Positions 9,729-22,332 of a stretch of DNA of 64,000 nucleotides are shown here, piece by piece. The translations under genes and the position numbers were made by a program. Source of the stretch: Metarhizium brunneum. Taxonomy: Eukaryota; Ascomycota; Sordariomycetes; Hypocreales; Clavicipitaceae. The notes below the pieces were generated by a model. That model was not told where the DNA came from. It ran no database searches and worked only from the letters and a program-made list of their open reading frames with translations. Position 1 is the first letter of the stretch; every line of letters begins with the position of its first letter. The stretch lies in contig NC_089427.1 in NCBI RefSeq assembly GCF_013426205.1, positions 1,178,001-1,242,000 of the forward strand, in the 5' to 3' direction.

Positions 9729-11871
9729 ATGGATAATGCGGGGGACGACGACGATCCTCGGCTGATGGAGCTCGAGACCTTGGAGGCGATATACCCTGAG
9801 ATACGCCATGTACTCTCCTCGCCAGGACCGTCGCAAGAGGGCGAACCGCGATTCACGTTTGAGCTGGAACTCCCGGTACAGCCAGCAAAGCCAGTCACTG
9901 TTCTCTTCCCAGCGGCGTCGTCTGGCGTAGCACAAGCCGAGCGCCCAGCCCCCGCATCTGCGTCGACTCCTGCAGCCCTAGCTGTAGAACCAGTCGACTC
10001 ACTTCTTGTCTCTCATTTGCCTCCTCTGTCGCTGAAGATTACCCTCCCAGATGGGTATCCCTCGGACAAGCCACCTGCTGTGACGATTTCCACCACACCG
10101 CAGTGGCTTCCGGACGCGACGCTGCGTGTCTTAGAGGACGATGGACCACGGTTGTGGGAGGAGGCAGGGAGGGATATGATCGCGTATACATACATTGACC
10201 ATTTGCATAGGGAGGCAGAGAATGTTTTTGGAGCGATTAATACTGGATTTACGCTGGAGGTCGATCCCGATCATAAGCTTGCCGTGTTGGACTATGACAT
10301 CAATGCCAAGAAAGCGGCTTTTGAGAAAGAGACGTTTGAATGTGGGATATGTTTGGGTGAGTATGCGTCTCCCAGAGCTCTTGAGTCTGAAAATTTACAC
10401 AAGGAGAAAGTAATACTAACAAAACGTAGACCCCAAAAAGGGCTCCAAATGCCACAAAATGATGGACTGCGGCCATATCTTCTGCCTCCAATGCCTGCAA
10501 GACTTCTACACCGACGCCATCAAGGAAGGAAATCTCTCCACAGTCCGCTGTCTGACACCAAATTGTGCTAAGGATCGTGCAATATCCTCCTCCTCCCCCT
10601 CCTCCTCCAGCACCATGGCAAAGGGAAAATCCAAAACCGCCATCAGCCCCAGCGAACTCCTCCAGATCGGCCTCCCTGAAGACATGGTCAAGCGCTACGT
10701 AACCCTCAAGTACAAGACGGAGCTCGAAGCAGACAAGGACACAATCTACTGCCCTCGCCAATGGTGCAACGGGGCCGCTCGTTCGAAACGGCACAAAAAA
10801 CCAGAAGGCCTCGAATTTGCTGAATCCTCGGGTGACGAATCTCCAGACACAATCACTGAGGACGACGCCGCCCATGAGGTTGACGAAAAGGCAAGCACGA
10901 AGAACAAGAGCAAAGCCAAGAAATTCGATCCTGCAGATTTGCTGTCCGTCTGTGAAGATTGCGGTTTCGCTTTCTGCAGCAGGTGCCTGCAGACGTGGCA
11001 TGGAGAGTTTGTGCGATGCACACCGAAACGCAACAAGGACGAGCTGACTGAGGAGGAGAAGGCATCTCTGGAATATCTACAACTACATACGAGTCCTTGT
11101 CCTACGTGCAATGCGCCAGCGCAAAAGACCCATGGATGCAATCACATGATTTGCTCGCGGTGCGATACTCATTTCTGCTACTTGTGTTCGGCATGGCTGG
11201 ATCCCGCCAACCCGTATAAGCACTATAATACGCAGCCTGATGGTAAAGTGACTTCTTGCTACATGCGTCTTTGGGAGTTGGAAGCCGGCGATGGAGGTGA
11301 CGTCGGGCTGGGCTATATCGGTGGACGGGAGCTGGGACGGGTACCTGTTGGTGGCGAGGATCTCGCGGAAATCATTCCCGAGATTGAAGAGCCCGAGTCT
11401 GAGGATGACAGCGAATCCGACAACGAAGAAACCCTAGAGTTGAATCCCCCGGTTGCGGTTGCCAGAGAGGCGCCCCTGGTCCTTCGCCTCATGGACAACC
11501 AGCCTCGTCGAGAACCAGCTCCTCAACCGCCTCCCCCTCCCGCCCGAGCAGCCAGAGGAGGGCGCGGCCAGGCAAACCGCCCCCAAGGTCGAGGGGGAGC
11601 ACACCAATACGTCGTTCCCGCAGGCGGGCCCCATCGTCGCGGTCAGCCAGCACCACGAGCAGCCCGAGGCCATCGTCACCGAGCAGGTCGCGGTAACGCA
11701 AGGCATCAAAACCCTCAGGAGGCCGGTGCACCCAACGCAAATGCAGGCGCGCTCGACCCAGCTCAAGAAGCTTGGGTCCGCCGCTTTGTCCAAATGGCCC
11801 TCATGGACGTCGAAGACCAAGTCGAGGGTGGAGATTCCGATTCTGACGATGGAAACTGGCAGATCGAGTGA
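9729..11871 (+). CDS. itt1: RWD-RING-IBR-RING E3 ubiquitin ligase (RNF14/Itt1 type)
   Basis: Two exons, 9729-10356 and 10430-11871, give 689 residues. The intron (GTGAGT...GTAG) splits the codon after CGICL and restores DPKKGSKCHKMMDCGH, the first RING. Domain order: an RWD domain at about 5-160 (LMELETLEAIYPEI is its typical start), RING1 at about 203-255, a low-complexity Ser/Lys insert, IBR-type zinc ligands from about 310 to 405, and RING2 with the HGCNHMIC motif. Its Cys, about residue 446, is the expected catalytic cysteine that carries ubiquitin as a thioester. The C-terminal 180 residues are acidic, then rich in Pro, Arg and Gly, and probably disordered. In other organisms RNF14 acts on stalled ribosomes and crosslinked proteins, while yeast Itt1 affects translation termination. 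The substrate here is unknown. The architecture is firm. Confidence 0.92.
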
Positions 11872-14436
11872 CGGGTAACCCGCCCCATTATCTCCCGTGT
11901 GCAAGACACTTGATCAAGTCTTCTTTTTTTTTTTTGGCCAAAGACAGGGCCGCGGAGATGACGGACGTCTCGGAGATGACACGGGCGCATACATTCTATT
12001 GGGGAGGCAATTCAGCAGATGAAAGGGGTTTTGCAGGACGATTTATTTCGAGCGTACATCTAGCGCTGCAGAGAGGCCTGCGTTTCTTGGTACAGACACA
12101 CGGCCACGTTTGGAAAAGGTTGGTGTTCATTTTCTTGGTTGGCGTGGATCAAAGGCACATTTTAGCGGCACCGTGGAGAGCAGATGATGCTACGATTCGT
12201 GATTGTGATGATCACTTGGCGGTGTTGGTGGCACGATGGGCTGCTGGACATTGCCAACCACGGTGGTGTATGTATTTACAATAGACTGCCGCGAGAGGAA
12301 GAATAAAGTTTGGTTCGTTGGCAATGACAGGAGCGTCAGTTAACCCGCAATTATGCCACTCGCCAATCCCATTTTATATCGCGTCCCATGTCCCCTGCAG
12401 TATGGGGAGGGAGGAAGAAGCAGCACCCATGGCGCCACAACGCTCGGCGTGATAGTACGTTTGTCGATGGCACAAGAAGCCTGCATCTCAGGACCGCCAT
12501 AGTGCCACCCCCAAATCATGTCATCTGTATATCGAGCATCGAGGCGTTACTGGATAGGGAAGGAGGATGGGGGGAAACGCCCAATCCCGGGGCCGAAACA
12601 TCTTAGACGTCCTGTTAATGCAGGGTTGTCGCCTGGGTTTGCTCGCCGGACTCGTAGCCGCCAGCATGCATTTTGCCTCGAGGCCGCGTCTCCAATTCGC
12701 CTGGGGTCCAGAAATGCATTGCCGTACCAGACATTGGAGCAGGAGGACGAAACCAGAGGGAAATGAAGACTGGTCGGGGGCTGTTTCACGCAACAAGTCC
12801 GGTTCCCCAACCCGTTCATGGCTAAATTTAGTGTGGTCGTGAAACAAACTACGTTCCGCGTAGAGGCGAAATCAGAAACAGCAGCGACATGATAGGCACA
12901 AGGCACATGCAAAAATACCGGTCCACTCGTTGCCGGTGCCTCGTCGTCCATGGAGGACTAGTAACTAAGTTACTACTGTATGTCATCGTCATCGGACAGC
13001 CCGACGTCACTATCTACCTGACTTGCTGGCGCGACGCAGGGCAGATTAGATTACTATTCTGCGCCCGTCGTGTCATGCGTCGACCACGGTCAGCGTTTTG
13101 TTTCCGTTTCGCCCCCCTCGGTGACGAACTCGTGAGGGCTGAGCCTGCCAGATGCCAAAGGGAACATGGAAGCCGGAACTTCACGCACGCCTGGGCGAAG
13201 TGGGATCGGCCGATAATTCTGCAATCTGAGAACCGACTCCCGATGTTGCATCGGCCGCCGTGATGGAGGCAGGTTAGAAGAGGGGGGAGGATAGACCAGG
13301 ACAGGGGCAAGGACAGGGAAGCCAGTGACCAAAGGAACCAATATCGTCGACTGCCACAAGCTTTACAATAGAACACCAGTGTTCGCAGCCAAAGAAATCG
13401 CCATCTGCCAAAATGTCCCGAATGCTACCCTGGGGTTTGTTCGTGTTTTTCCCGCCCGGCAAATTCGGCTGACCACGATTCGACCTTGCATTTTCCAGAA
13501 TGGGCCTTTGTTGTGCAGCAACAATATCTCGTCAGCAATTCGGGGGCTGGCGGCCCAAGACATGGTCTGGTGCTTATTTTGCTCGCAAGGTAAGCTGCCT
13601 CGTCCCAACCGAGGCAACGTTTTTGAATAACTGCCCATCAACAGATATGTAATGTTGCGCGTCTGCAAATTTATCCACAACCCTCGACGCAACTCGCCGT
13701 CCTGCAAAACGGCCGGGACATGGGTTCCATTCATATGATAGAGGTTCCCGTCTGTCTCTCGAGTGCACAAAAAGTCTTGCCGTCCTGCTGTATGTGTGTA
13801 TGTATGTACAATGATTCGGGCCTTCCAAGGCTTCAGGACTGGTCCCTGGTTGGCCAGGTTGGCCTGCTTCTATGATGACGGGGGTGCAAGTTGACCATGT
13901 GGTTTCTTTCAAAGGGGGGGGGCGTGTTCTTACCGCTTAGTCAACCTCTAGCCGCAGCCAGCAATACATGTACATATGTGCTCCGTACAGGAAGCGACAT
14001 GTGTATACAATATTCAGGGGTTCGCGTCCGAGGTTCGCGCGTACGTGCCATGTTACAAGGTGTACTCCGGCTGGCCTACTCCGTGCAAAGTGCACGAATG
14101 CCAGCATCTCCAATCTTGGAGTGCGTGAGAACCTGACCGGCTTCTTCTCCGTCCGAACCACCGTAAAAACGACCGAGGACTTTGGGAGGATACATATCCA
14201 GGGCTGCACCATGGGCTAGAGCCAGAGACACTCGACACTACCCCAAGGAGGGATAGCTGCATCATCTCTTGCAGTTTTGCGGGGATGCCATGCAAAGGGA
14301 CTGGGTGCACCGCAGAATGATGGCATCAGGCTCCTCACTCTTCCCGAGGTTGCCCTGATTTCGTCCAAATAGCCAGGACAGATTGTCTCCCAACCAAGTA
14401 CAAGTACGTACGAGCAGCGTCAGCACCTGCCACAGG

Positions 14437-14476
14437 GCCATGCCGCCATGCCGCTATGCCGCTATGCCGCCATGCC
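14437..14476. repeat. Tandem repeat, five 8-bp units
   Basis: Five consecutive units of GCCATGCC or GCTATGCC, in the order C, C, T, T, C at the third base. A short minisatellite-like array with no coding context. Confidence 0.9.
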
Positions 14477-17400
14477 CCGTGTCAGACCTCCGTCGTCTCG
14501 TGTGAGCGAGACGTTGAGTGCAACAACTTCTCATCCCAATCCCGTCGTCCACCCAGCCCCAGCCCACTGTTTTCTGATCGGAACTACAGACTGTAAAGCC
14601 GATTCTGAGGTGGAGATGGACTCCACGGTCATGTCTGCTTGACGTTGATGCTGCGGTTGATCCGTTTTGGAACTGGTGGCACCAACCTTTCCAACCACGC
14701 CCGCTTTGGCCTCATCCTTCTTCTGGTGATGGGGCGAGGGACAGATGACGGCTTCTTGCGCCCCATCATCACTTAAGTCGCCATTCTAACCGAATGCCTT
14801 GTGGGGCGCAGGAATGCGAACGAATAATGATTTCGTCGATACCCTCCTACCTTGAGCCGAGTGTGACGACCCTTCGGACCCGAGTCACGGAGCATTTCGC
14901 ACAGTGTAGTGCATTTTGTTCCAAACATTACCTCGAGCACATCTCTCCACTTGCTAACTTGTCAATTGGTGTAAGCTGTGCTTTTTCCTTGGACGAAGCT
15001 ATAATGCAGCTCTGTTGCTCTAAGCGCCGGGGCTGTCAGGGTGTTTCCCTCGTGTCCACGGCGTCTACAAATCGGCGCCTATAATTTCAAATATGTGATC
15101 CAACGGGAGTTTCTCCCTGTAGTCGAGCGTGGTACGGCTGGTCTTTGGACCTGTCACTCAAATGTCAGTGAGGAATCTAGAGATACTAACCGCATGCTCT
15201 ATGTTAAGCCAAGCAGAGTGTTTTGCAGTTAGCAGCCCCAGAATTTTTATTTTTTTTGAAAAAAAATCCCCCCTCCCCCTCTGCACTAGGCAAATCCCAA
15301 GGCTCGCATACATACATAAACATGGCACATCTGTTGCCGTGTACGAGATCGAAAAGTGGAAGATCGCTGATGCAGACCAGCTGCTGCATAAACCACGCAA
15401 CATCCAAAAACCTTTTCTCTCCTACGGTCGCTGGTGGCTGCTTTCACGCGAAATTTCGCAGTCACTAAACAAACCATCGCTGATCAGTCATAGAAACAAC
15501 AGAGAAGCTCATAACCTCTTGTGTCCAGCGTATCGGACTTTGGTCCCATACATGGGTACCTTGATCCCAACATCTATTCTTGAATCGATATATCCCACTC
15601 TATGCAAACTCACGCTCAGAGATACATCATGGAATACATCAATAGTGGATGGATATCCCCAGGCCTCCTCATCCCCGCGACTCTGGGACGGCGGCATTAG
15701 ACGTTGGGCAAAGAGTCATGCACCAACGGATAACACCACTGCGTTTGAGTGATAAAAAGAACCTGCTACTAGCACTCCGTAGTCTAGCGAGACCCAGAGC
15801 CGAGAGGAAGCTCCTCACATTGGTGAGAACATGTTGGCGCGCCGGGTCTAACGATTTCGGCCGACCATCTCAGTCTGTTGTGGCTGTAAAGAAAAGGCAA
15901 GCGCGCGGAGATCGTCAACGAAATTGGTGGGTCAGCCGAATGAACCACACTTGGCGAACCTTTCGCTGCCAATCGTCTGTCATTACACCCCCAATCGCCT
16001 AGATGTGGGCGACAAGGTTGTGTCCATGACCCAGGGGACCTTTGTTGGCTAAGCCGTTTGTGATGGTTGGTGCGTCTTCACAACACAGTCCGATGGGGAG
16101 AGCACGCAAGGGCTGCGCAGAACTTGTCAGGTTATTGCGCATCAGACGTTGTCGCGACAAGACTAGGCGGTCATTGAAGGAAAGCGCTCATGATATGCCT
16201 AATGTGTCGCTTATTGCGAGGGCTCCTGTAGCAGAGCAAGATGCTGTACATAGCCACGGTAGCTATGTCCCAACAGCCCCACGGTGATGACGAGTACTTG
16301 TCAGCTCACAAGCTCGGGTAAGGTTCTACGGGATGAGACCTACTTGTCATATGCAGTTCGGAGACGGGCAGTGCGCATCGGTATCGATGGGTTATCTATC
16401 GCTTCCATGGAAGGTGTCGTGTCCTCCAAAGCACATCCGCGCTCAAAGCAGATACTGACTTGTAGTGTTTCCAACTCACGCCATCTGTACTGCGGACGGA
16501 GCACGAAATCGTGGGCTCCGCAATCAAACCAGGCTGGTCGCCACTGAGATCCACGCGGCCAGAATAGTCGTGAATTCAAGAAAAACTCGAGATCCGGATC
16601 GCTGAATCGTGGATACTTAACTATCCACCCCCTTTGCTTACATATTTAATAGCAATATTGACCTGGGCCAGAGCATGATCTCGGTGCAACATCCAAGGAC
16701 AGTGTCGGAAGGTCCGTTTGAGCATCCAGCACGGGCCAGGAGGGGCGATTCCCACATCCTTTTCTGACCTTGGGAGACGGGCTCGTTCATAATCTCGGTG
16801 ATATTTTGTAAGTATCCATCGCGCAACACGCCGTATGTTCCTAACCTGTAGAGGAAAGTCCATCCCGTCGAATCAATAACTGAGGATGATTTCGTGTCTG
16901 CGTCTAGTTCACGGCATTGTCGACTCGTACATAACGCCAACATGCGCTGTTTCTGACAGAGTGGACTAGGTCTTAATTGCTCAAATGCAAAAAAGAGTTT
17001 CGCGTGGGACTCTAAGAATAAACCACAGGTAGATAAGCGGGTCGAGGCGGGAAGTAACCCTTTTGCACCTTGCCAACACCAAATGGCAGCAGGAAGCGAG
17101 GCCAAATGAGTGGCACTGAGAGGCAGATCTGCCTAAGCGGACGGTTGCACCATCCCTGATGGTTACATCGCAAACACAACTGAGAACGGCTGCAAATAAT
17201 CCGGTTCGACTTTCAAGAGTGAAGTGATTAGTATCTGTGAATGGGAAAATGACACTGAAGCCAGCTCCCCTCAACCCTGTGGTCATCAAGGCTGGTGGTG
17301 ACGAGAAACTGTGGCATAGTATGTATGCACGTTGCCATCACTTGGCAGACCATGCACATATCAGGGAAAGACATCTACACTTGGGCGCTTCAAAACGGGC

Positions 17401-19178
17401 GATGTCGCAGTTGGTGTAGGTGATGAAAAGACATCATTATGCCTAAAGAGTGCTCGCAACAACGTGTGAAATGTGCGCCCAGATATTGTACTGCAGCTGC
17501 TGTTTGCCTTGCGCACTGGTTCGGTATCACGAAATTTAGGCGAGAGGCCACAGCATCGTAAAGTTGAGACAAAGGAAGAACCCTGCGCCACTGTGCTTCC
17601 ACCAAGAGGTTACAGTGGATCTGAACGGCCAGCATTCCGGATGCTACTTCACAGTGTGGTCGATAAAGTTTACTGGAGGGGTCAGCAAGGATGCGGCGCA
17701 TGTAGGGATGTATTGGAAGGATGTTGCGAAAGTTCATAATGGATAATAGTGGATGATGGTTATAGCTTGCTGAGCGTCCAACGGCACCTGGAGTTGACGC
17801 AGGTGCCGTGGCAAGATCGCCTTGATGTTGTGCTGGGGACTGTCCCTTGCTATGCATAGAAGGAACAGGCTAGTCTTCTAGTTTGACGGTGACATCAGGT
17901 GAGGATGTCGACCACCCTGGTCAGGTGCCATGTCCCAGCGGATGATGCTAGTGATGGTGAGGAGCGCACAGTCGTTGGACGCTTTGAGATGGCTAGATGT
18001 GCCCAGGTCAGTGGTCTCGGTAATAGTTACGTACTGTTGAACAAGCAGTGCCAAGGCGGTGGGCACAGATGCCAGGCCAGGCTTCAAAATTTTGCGTTTG
18101 CGAAGGGTTTGAGCAAGAAAGAGGCCGTCGTTGCTTGCCGATGATGCGGAAGGCCATGTTTCGACGTCGTCTTGGACATGGCCAGCCACAGGTTGCGTGC
18201 TTGGGTGCTTGGGTGCTCGGGGACGTCAAGACACGGGAACCTTGAATTCTCGCTCGCATACTCCGTAGCGCGGGTTCTTCAGGAGACGATGATTGAAGCC
18301 CGAGGTTGGGAGATAAGAGTCAACGGCAGCAGAGACCTCTCGCCTGCTGCCACGGACTCGAAATTTTAATGTTCCCACGACCTGTTTCTCACAGACACCA
18401 ATTTCGGAGTGCATGATTGGCCCACCAGCTTTAGAACTTGGAACATCTTGGTCAGCGTACCTGCTGCAAGTCAAGTGCTCCTTCCCTGCTTTTGTTGGCT
18501 CGGAATGCTGTGATGCGCTTTTACACCCCCGCAACTCCCAGCTCGCCAGGCAAGGCCAGCCCACTGGCGCATGCGTGATGGCGTGGGGGGAACCTGCCTT
18601 ACGGGGCGGCCCAGAATTGCTGGGCTTAATTGGACAGAGGCAGGTACTTAGTGCCTAGGTAGTGTAGTTTCTGCTCCTGTTCTTGGTGAATGGCCCGAAG
18701 GCAGCAGCGCCTCCAAGTAATGTGCAGCCTCGGCAGGGGCGCAACCTTCTGCCCACTCACGCAGCAAGAGTGAACCATGACACACTGCGGAGTACGGCAT
18801 ACGGAGTGGCAATCCAAGTGCCTACCGACTAGGTAGGTACTTCTTGGCGAAGTACTCCATACTACGCGGGAACTTTACCTCTGAATAAAAGCCGACGAGT
18901 ACATTGCATAATGTACAGTACGTACGTCCGTAGGTTCTCAGTATATTTTATGACGAACGTGTCCAGACGTCGCAGTTTGCGATGCGCCTTGGGTGCTCCT
19001 GCCGTTTTCTTTTTCTTTTCTTTTTTTTTTACAGAGGAAGCAACGAGTACGCAGTATGGGGCATTCATGTTTCTCAGCGCCGTGTGTGCATGTGTCTGGC
19101 CCTTCTCGTCTCGCCCGTCTCCACCACCATTGTGCCGTAGATAATTAATATCACTTCAGTGATCCTCACAGCCTCACA

Positions 19179-19200
19179 CCCCAACCCCAACCCCAACCCC
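19179..19200. repeat. Short CCCCAA repeat
   Basis: Three CCCCAA units and a final CCCC. It resembles a telomere-type G-rich repeat on the minus strand but differs from the fungal TTAGGG unit and is too short to be an interstitial telomere. Simple-sequence DNA. Confidence 0.85.
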
Positions 19201-20030
19201 ACGCCCACATCTTCAATCTTCACCTGGCCACGGGCCAAGCATTTGAGAAAAGCCGAGAGTCACCAGCCCCTACCTATTTTCAGGACTCTGGACACAGGTC
19301 CCACTCACATCTCGAGGAAGGCCAAGCCACTTGTCGCTTTCTGCTCTAACCTCATTCCCAAATTAAGCTCCCGGCTGTATTACACGGAACGCACAAGATC
19401 TCACCATAGCCTATGCTTTGCGCAAGGCCGTGCAGAAACCGAACGGCCGGCTTCTGTCACCGTCTAGCCTTAAAGCCCCTTTCGAATCATGATGACTTCC
19501 ACTCCTGGACATGAGGATCTCGCCTCGTGAACAGGCCAACAGTCGCGTGGGGCTTTGACATTGAGACACGGGGTCACGACGCACCAAGCAGATGATGGCA
19601 ATGTGCACGAGATCGGTTGATCAACCTGTGACACAAGAGTGTTATGTATGCGGCGTAATGCCGCCCGGACTTCATCGTTGATATGGACCAGGATACGCTT
19701 AGGCGCGATGAATTCAAATGGAGAGATCGACTTGCTTTCGAACATCGACCTGCCTCTACGGTTCGCCCACTCAGAAACTGCGATGAGTGGTTGCGAGTGG
19801 GCGAGGCTTTTAATAATTTGGCTGCCTAGCGGCGCACTTGGGCTTTTTCTCCCTGGCTCTGATGCGCCGCCCTCTGGCGGACGATTCTGCGGGCCAGAGG
19901 CCTCTAGGTGATTTTACGGCCGAACAATATGTCCGATCTTTTAGAGCCTCTTATGCCTACATAAGGCGCGAGGGGGGTGGGCCGTGGCGCAAATTGTACA
20001 TCCAGGGCCAAACTTTCCAACCCGGCCTCC

Positions 20031-20437
20031 ATGTGGTCGTCACCAGAAGAACATGATTGCGAACGCCTACTTGAGGCATTTCAGGCAGGCCAATGGGAAC
20101 TTTCAGAGGACGGAGTTGTGCATACAGTTAATATGATTTATATGGAGTACACATCTCATATATCATCAACGGGAAGTGTTGAAAGTGGGCTTCGTTTTGA
20201 GCCTGGACAAATCAAAGCCGGCGTCTCATTTCGAGTAGAAGGTGTGATGATTGGGAATGTCACCCCTTTTGATGGGCGTGGTTACGTATGTCTTCTTGCA
20301 GTCCTTCATCATGCAGCTGGCTACCCCGTAGTAAGTCTGGTGTCCCCTTTGTGTGTATGGGGTGTTTCCTGACATGTTCTCCGTGATATTAGAATGAGCC
20401 TCCTACTGTCTGGGAATGCTCCCGCTATGACCACTGA
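20031..20437 (+). CDS. Possible small two-exon gene or gene relic, unknown family
   Basis: An open frame from the ATG at 20031 runs to 20330, where an intron of high quality follows: donor GTAAGT at 20331, a CTGAC branch-like site, and acceptor ATTAG ending at 20392. Splicing in phase 0 joins GYPV to NEPPTVWECSRYDH and a TGA at 20437, giving 114 residues. The peptide has a normal protein-like composition (for example HDCERLLEAFQAGQWELSEDG and VSFRVEGVMIGNVTPFDG). I do not recognise the family. Protein-like frames just upstream (19684-19827 and 19838-20053) in other phases suggest that more exons or a broken longer gene may have existed. It could be a live small gene, a relic, or chance. Confidence 0.33.
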
Positions 20438-20850
20438 CCCAAATTGGGATTGTCATGTTGGTCGTGCAACGACGTTGAGCATACATACTACTATCTCAAG
20501 CAACTGGACCCTGCATGCCGAGCGGCGTTCCATTGTGGCGGTACCGGCATTGGGGGAAAACAAAAAAAGATACCAACAGCCGACTAAGAGAAAAGAGATC
20601 TAACTTATACCGGAGAGAGTGGTATCACCAACTTTATGTGACAACAGACGAGTCCTTGCATTCGGAGCAGTTGGAGCGTTTAAGCTTCACCTCTCTCAAA
20701 TTCTCAATATCCTTGCGGCATTGGATTCCCCGTGCCTGCGGGACCGGTTTGCACCCCTTGGCCTGGCCATGCTTGCGCGGTCCATGGAGTACGGATACCA
20801 GTCAGCGGTTTCTGCTGGCCCCTTGATCAGCTTGTTAGATGCTCGGTTCT

Positions 20851-20868
20851 AGTAGTAGTACTACTACT
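20851..20868. repeat. Perfect 18-bp AGTAGTAGT/ACTACTACT palindrome
   Basis: AGTAGTAGTACTACTACT is its own reverse complement. A related 14-base palindrome lies near 23608 and GTAGTAGTACTAC near 35982, so this is a recurring intergenic form here. Confidence 0.85.
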
Positions 20869-22308
20869 CACAACGCGCCCCTGTTTTTAGTTTTGGCTCG
20901 TCCATCCGGCTGCTCCTCTACACACACCTCTTTGGGCTACCCTCCGGGATTGTGGCACTAAAAACCTCCACGGTAGTGGTCCTTAGTATAGACAAGGCTT
21001 GCCATCCTTTGCTGGCGGCTTGGTCTTCATCGCTTGCCTTAATATCTAAATCCTGTTTTAAGGAGAAAATACCACCAAGTTTCTCTTTCATAACACCCTC
21101 AGCTTTTGCTCGCTTCTTTCCAGTTGCCTCCCTCTAGCAACCTCAAACCCTAGATGAGCTTCCCCTTCGGGCGATGCCTGCTCAACAGCCTCGACTCTGC
21201 ACCGTTGTGTGCAACCATGCCGGCCTGTCGAAATGGGAAAAGTGGCTGTCTCTGAATAACTAAGACATGGCTGCGACCAATGAGCCAATCGTGGCCATGG
21301 CTGGTGGCCAGGGCAGGGGAGGAGAATAGCCTGACAGGCCGGCCGAAAAGGCAACAGCCAGCCGGAGAAGATGACAACACACTCCCTCTTGGCCTCCCGT
21401 GCCCACGATGGTTGGTGTCCCGCACCAGTCCTGCAACAGTGATAGCAGGCACATCGAGGCAAAGAACGGCTAGCATGGGGCATCACCGGAAGTAAGCCCG
21501 CCTCGTGCAGACCGTTTAACCAATAGCGACATGTCCTGGCACCCGCTTTATTTGCATCCTTGTGGGTGATGGAAAGATGGCTTCGATGGAGGCGCACCCG
21601 TCAGCCCAACCAATGCCGCCGCTAGTGGAAGGGTCTCCATTTATCCAACTCGGGTTTCTCCTTTGCTCTTAAGCTCGAGACTTTGTCGCCATCGCTCTGC
21701 GCTTGATATGGCATCTCCAGACGCATTGACAAAAGTCAGTCGGCCGTGCCTCCCACGGCCTCGGTCACTGTCCGCACCTGACCCATGCAGGACTGGTCCT
21801 GATCTTCTGAGGTCTCGTGGCTCTTGCTATGACGCGAGACGAATTGTTTTCGGCCGACACTCTGGGGCGAACTCCTGATACAACCAGCACATTTAGTCTA
21901 GACATGTTCTTTGGTGTTGAACACTAATTGGCAACATTGCTTGGGCATTGCGCATGACCGATTTGCCACCATTTTCGGGGGTTGGCTAGAGCGTGGCAAT
22001 GGCGCGCATTCGTCCTTGAACATCGCCGCCAGCCGCTAGTCGGCAACTACTATCGGCCGAGTCCTCTGACAAGAAACGAACAGCCACATCAGAGATTGCC
22101 GGCTTGTCCAGCCCTTTTTCTAGTCGTCTACCCTGCATAGGCGGAAGATGGAAGCGAGGCTAGAGAATCCAGCTGCCGTATTGCGCGAAAACGTGGGTTC
22201 CGTTGGGTGTATTTCATAACTGGTCATGTTGTAGCCACTTGTGTCTCTGGCGGGGGAGGTTCAAATACCTCGCTCGCTTCACGGTTTGGCTGGCCATGAT
22301 AACGGCAG

Positions 22309-22332
22309 CGTCCACGTCCACGTCCACGTCCA
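22309..22332. repeat. Four CGTCCA units
   Basis: CGTCCA is repeated four times in a row in non-coding DNA. A simple repeat without an evident role. Confidence 0.85.

Larger units (their letters stand above)
11872..20030. other. Gene-poor region, left part
   Basis: About 8.2 kb with no gene I can support. Open frames of 60-200 codons on both strands lack family signatures and conserved splice structure. Visible structure is small: an 8-bp tandem repeat at 14437-14476, three CCCCAA units at 19179-19200, the full motif TACTCCGTA at 18259-18267 with several partial copies (14063, 14078, 15774, 18800), and CCTAGGTA at 18654-18661. Base composition looks balanced rather than strongly AT-rich, so heavy repeat-induced mutation is not evident. 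With the next 3.5 kb this forms the upstream region of the vib-1-like gene. Confidence 0.5.

Noticed and set aside
15162..15752. A 196-codon frame from an ATG at 15162, plus strand
   Set aside because: No recognisable domain, no supporting splice or leader structure, and it runs through a T/A homopolymer stretch; chance is the simpler explanation.
19179..19200. CCCCAA units as an interstitial telomere
   Set aside because: Only three units and not the fungal TTAGGG/CCCTAA unit; it is simple-sequence DNA.
22250..22275. A GGTTCAAATACC sequence resembling a tRNA B box
   Set aside because: No matching A box, acceptor stem or anticodon arm is found upstream, so it is not a tRNA.
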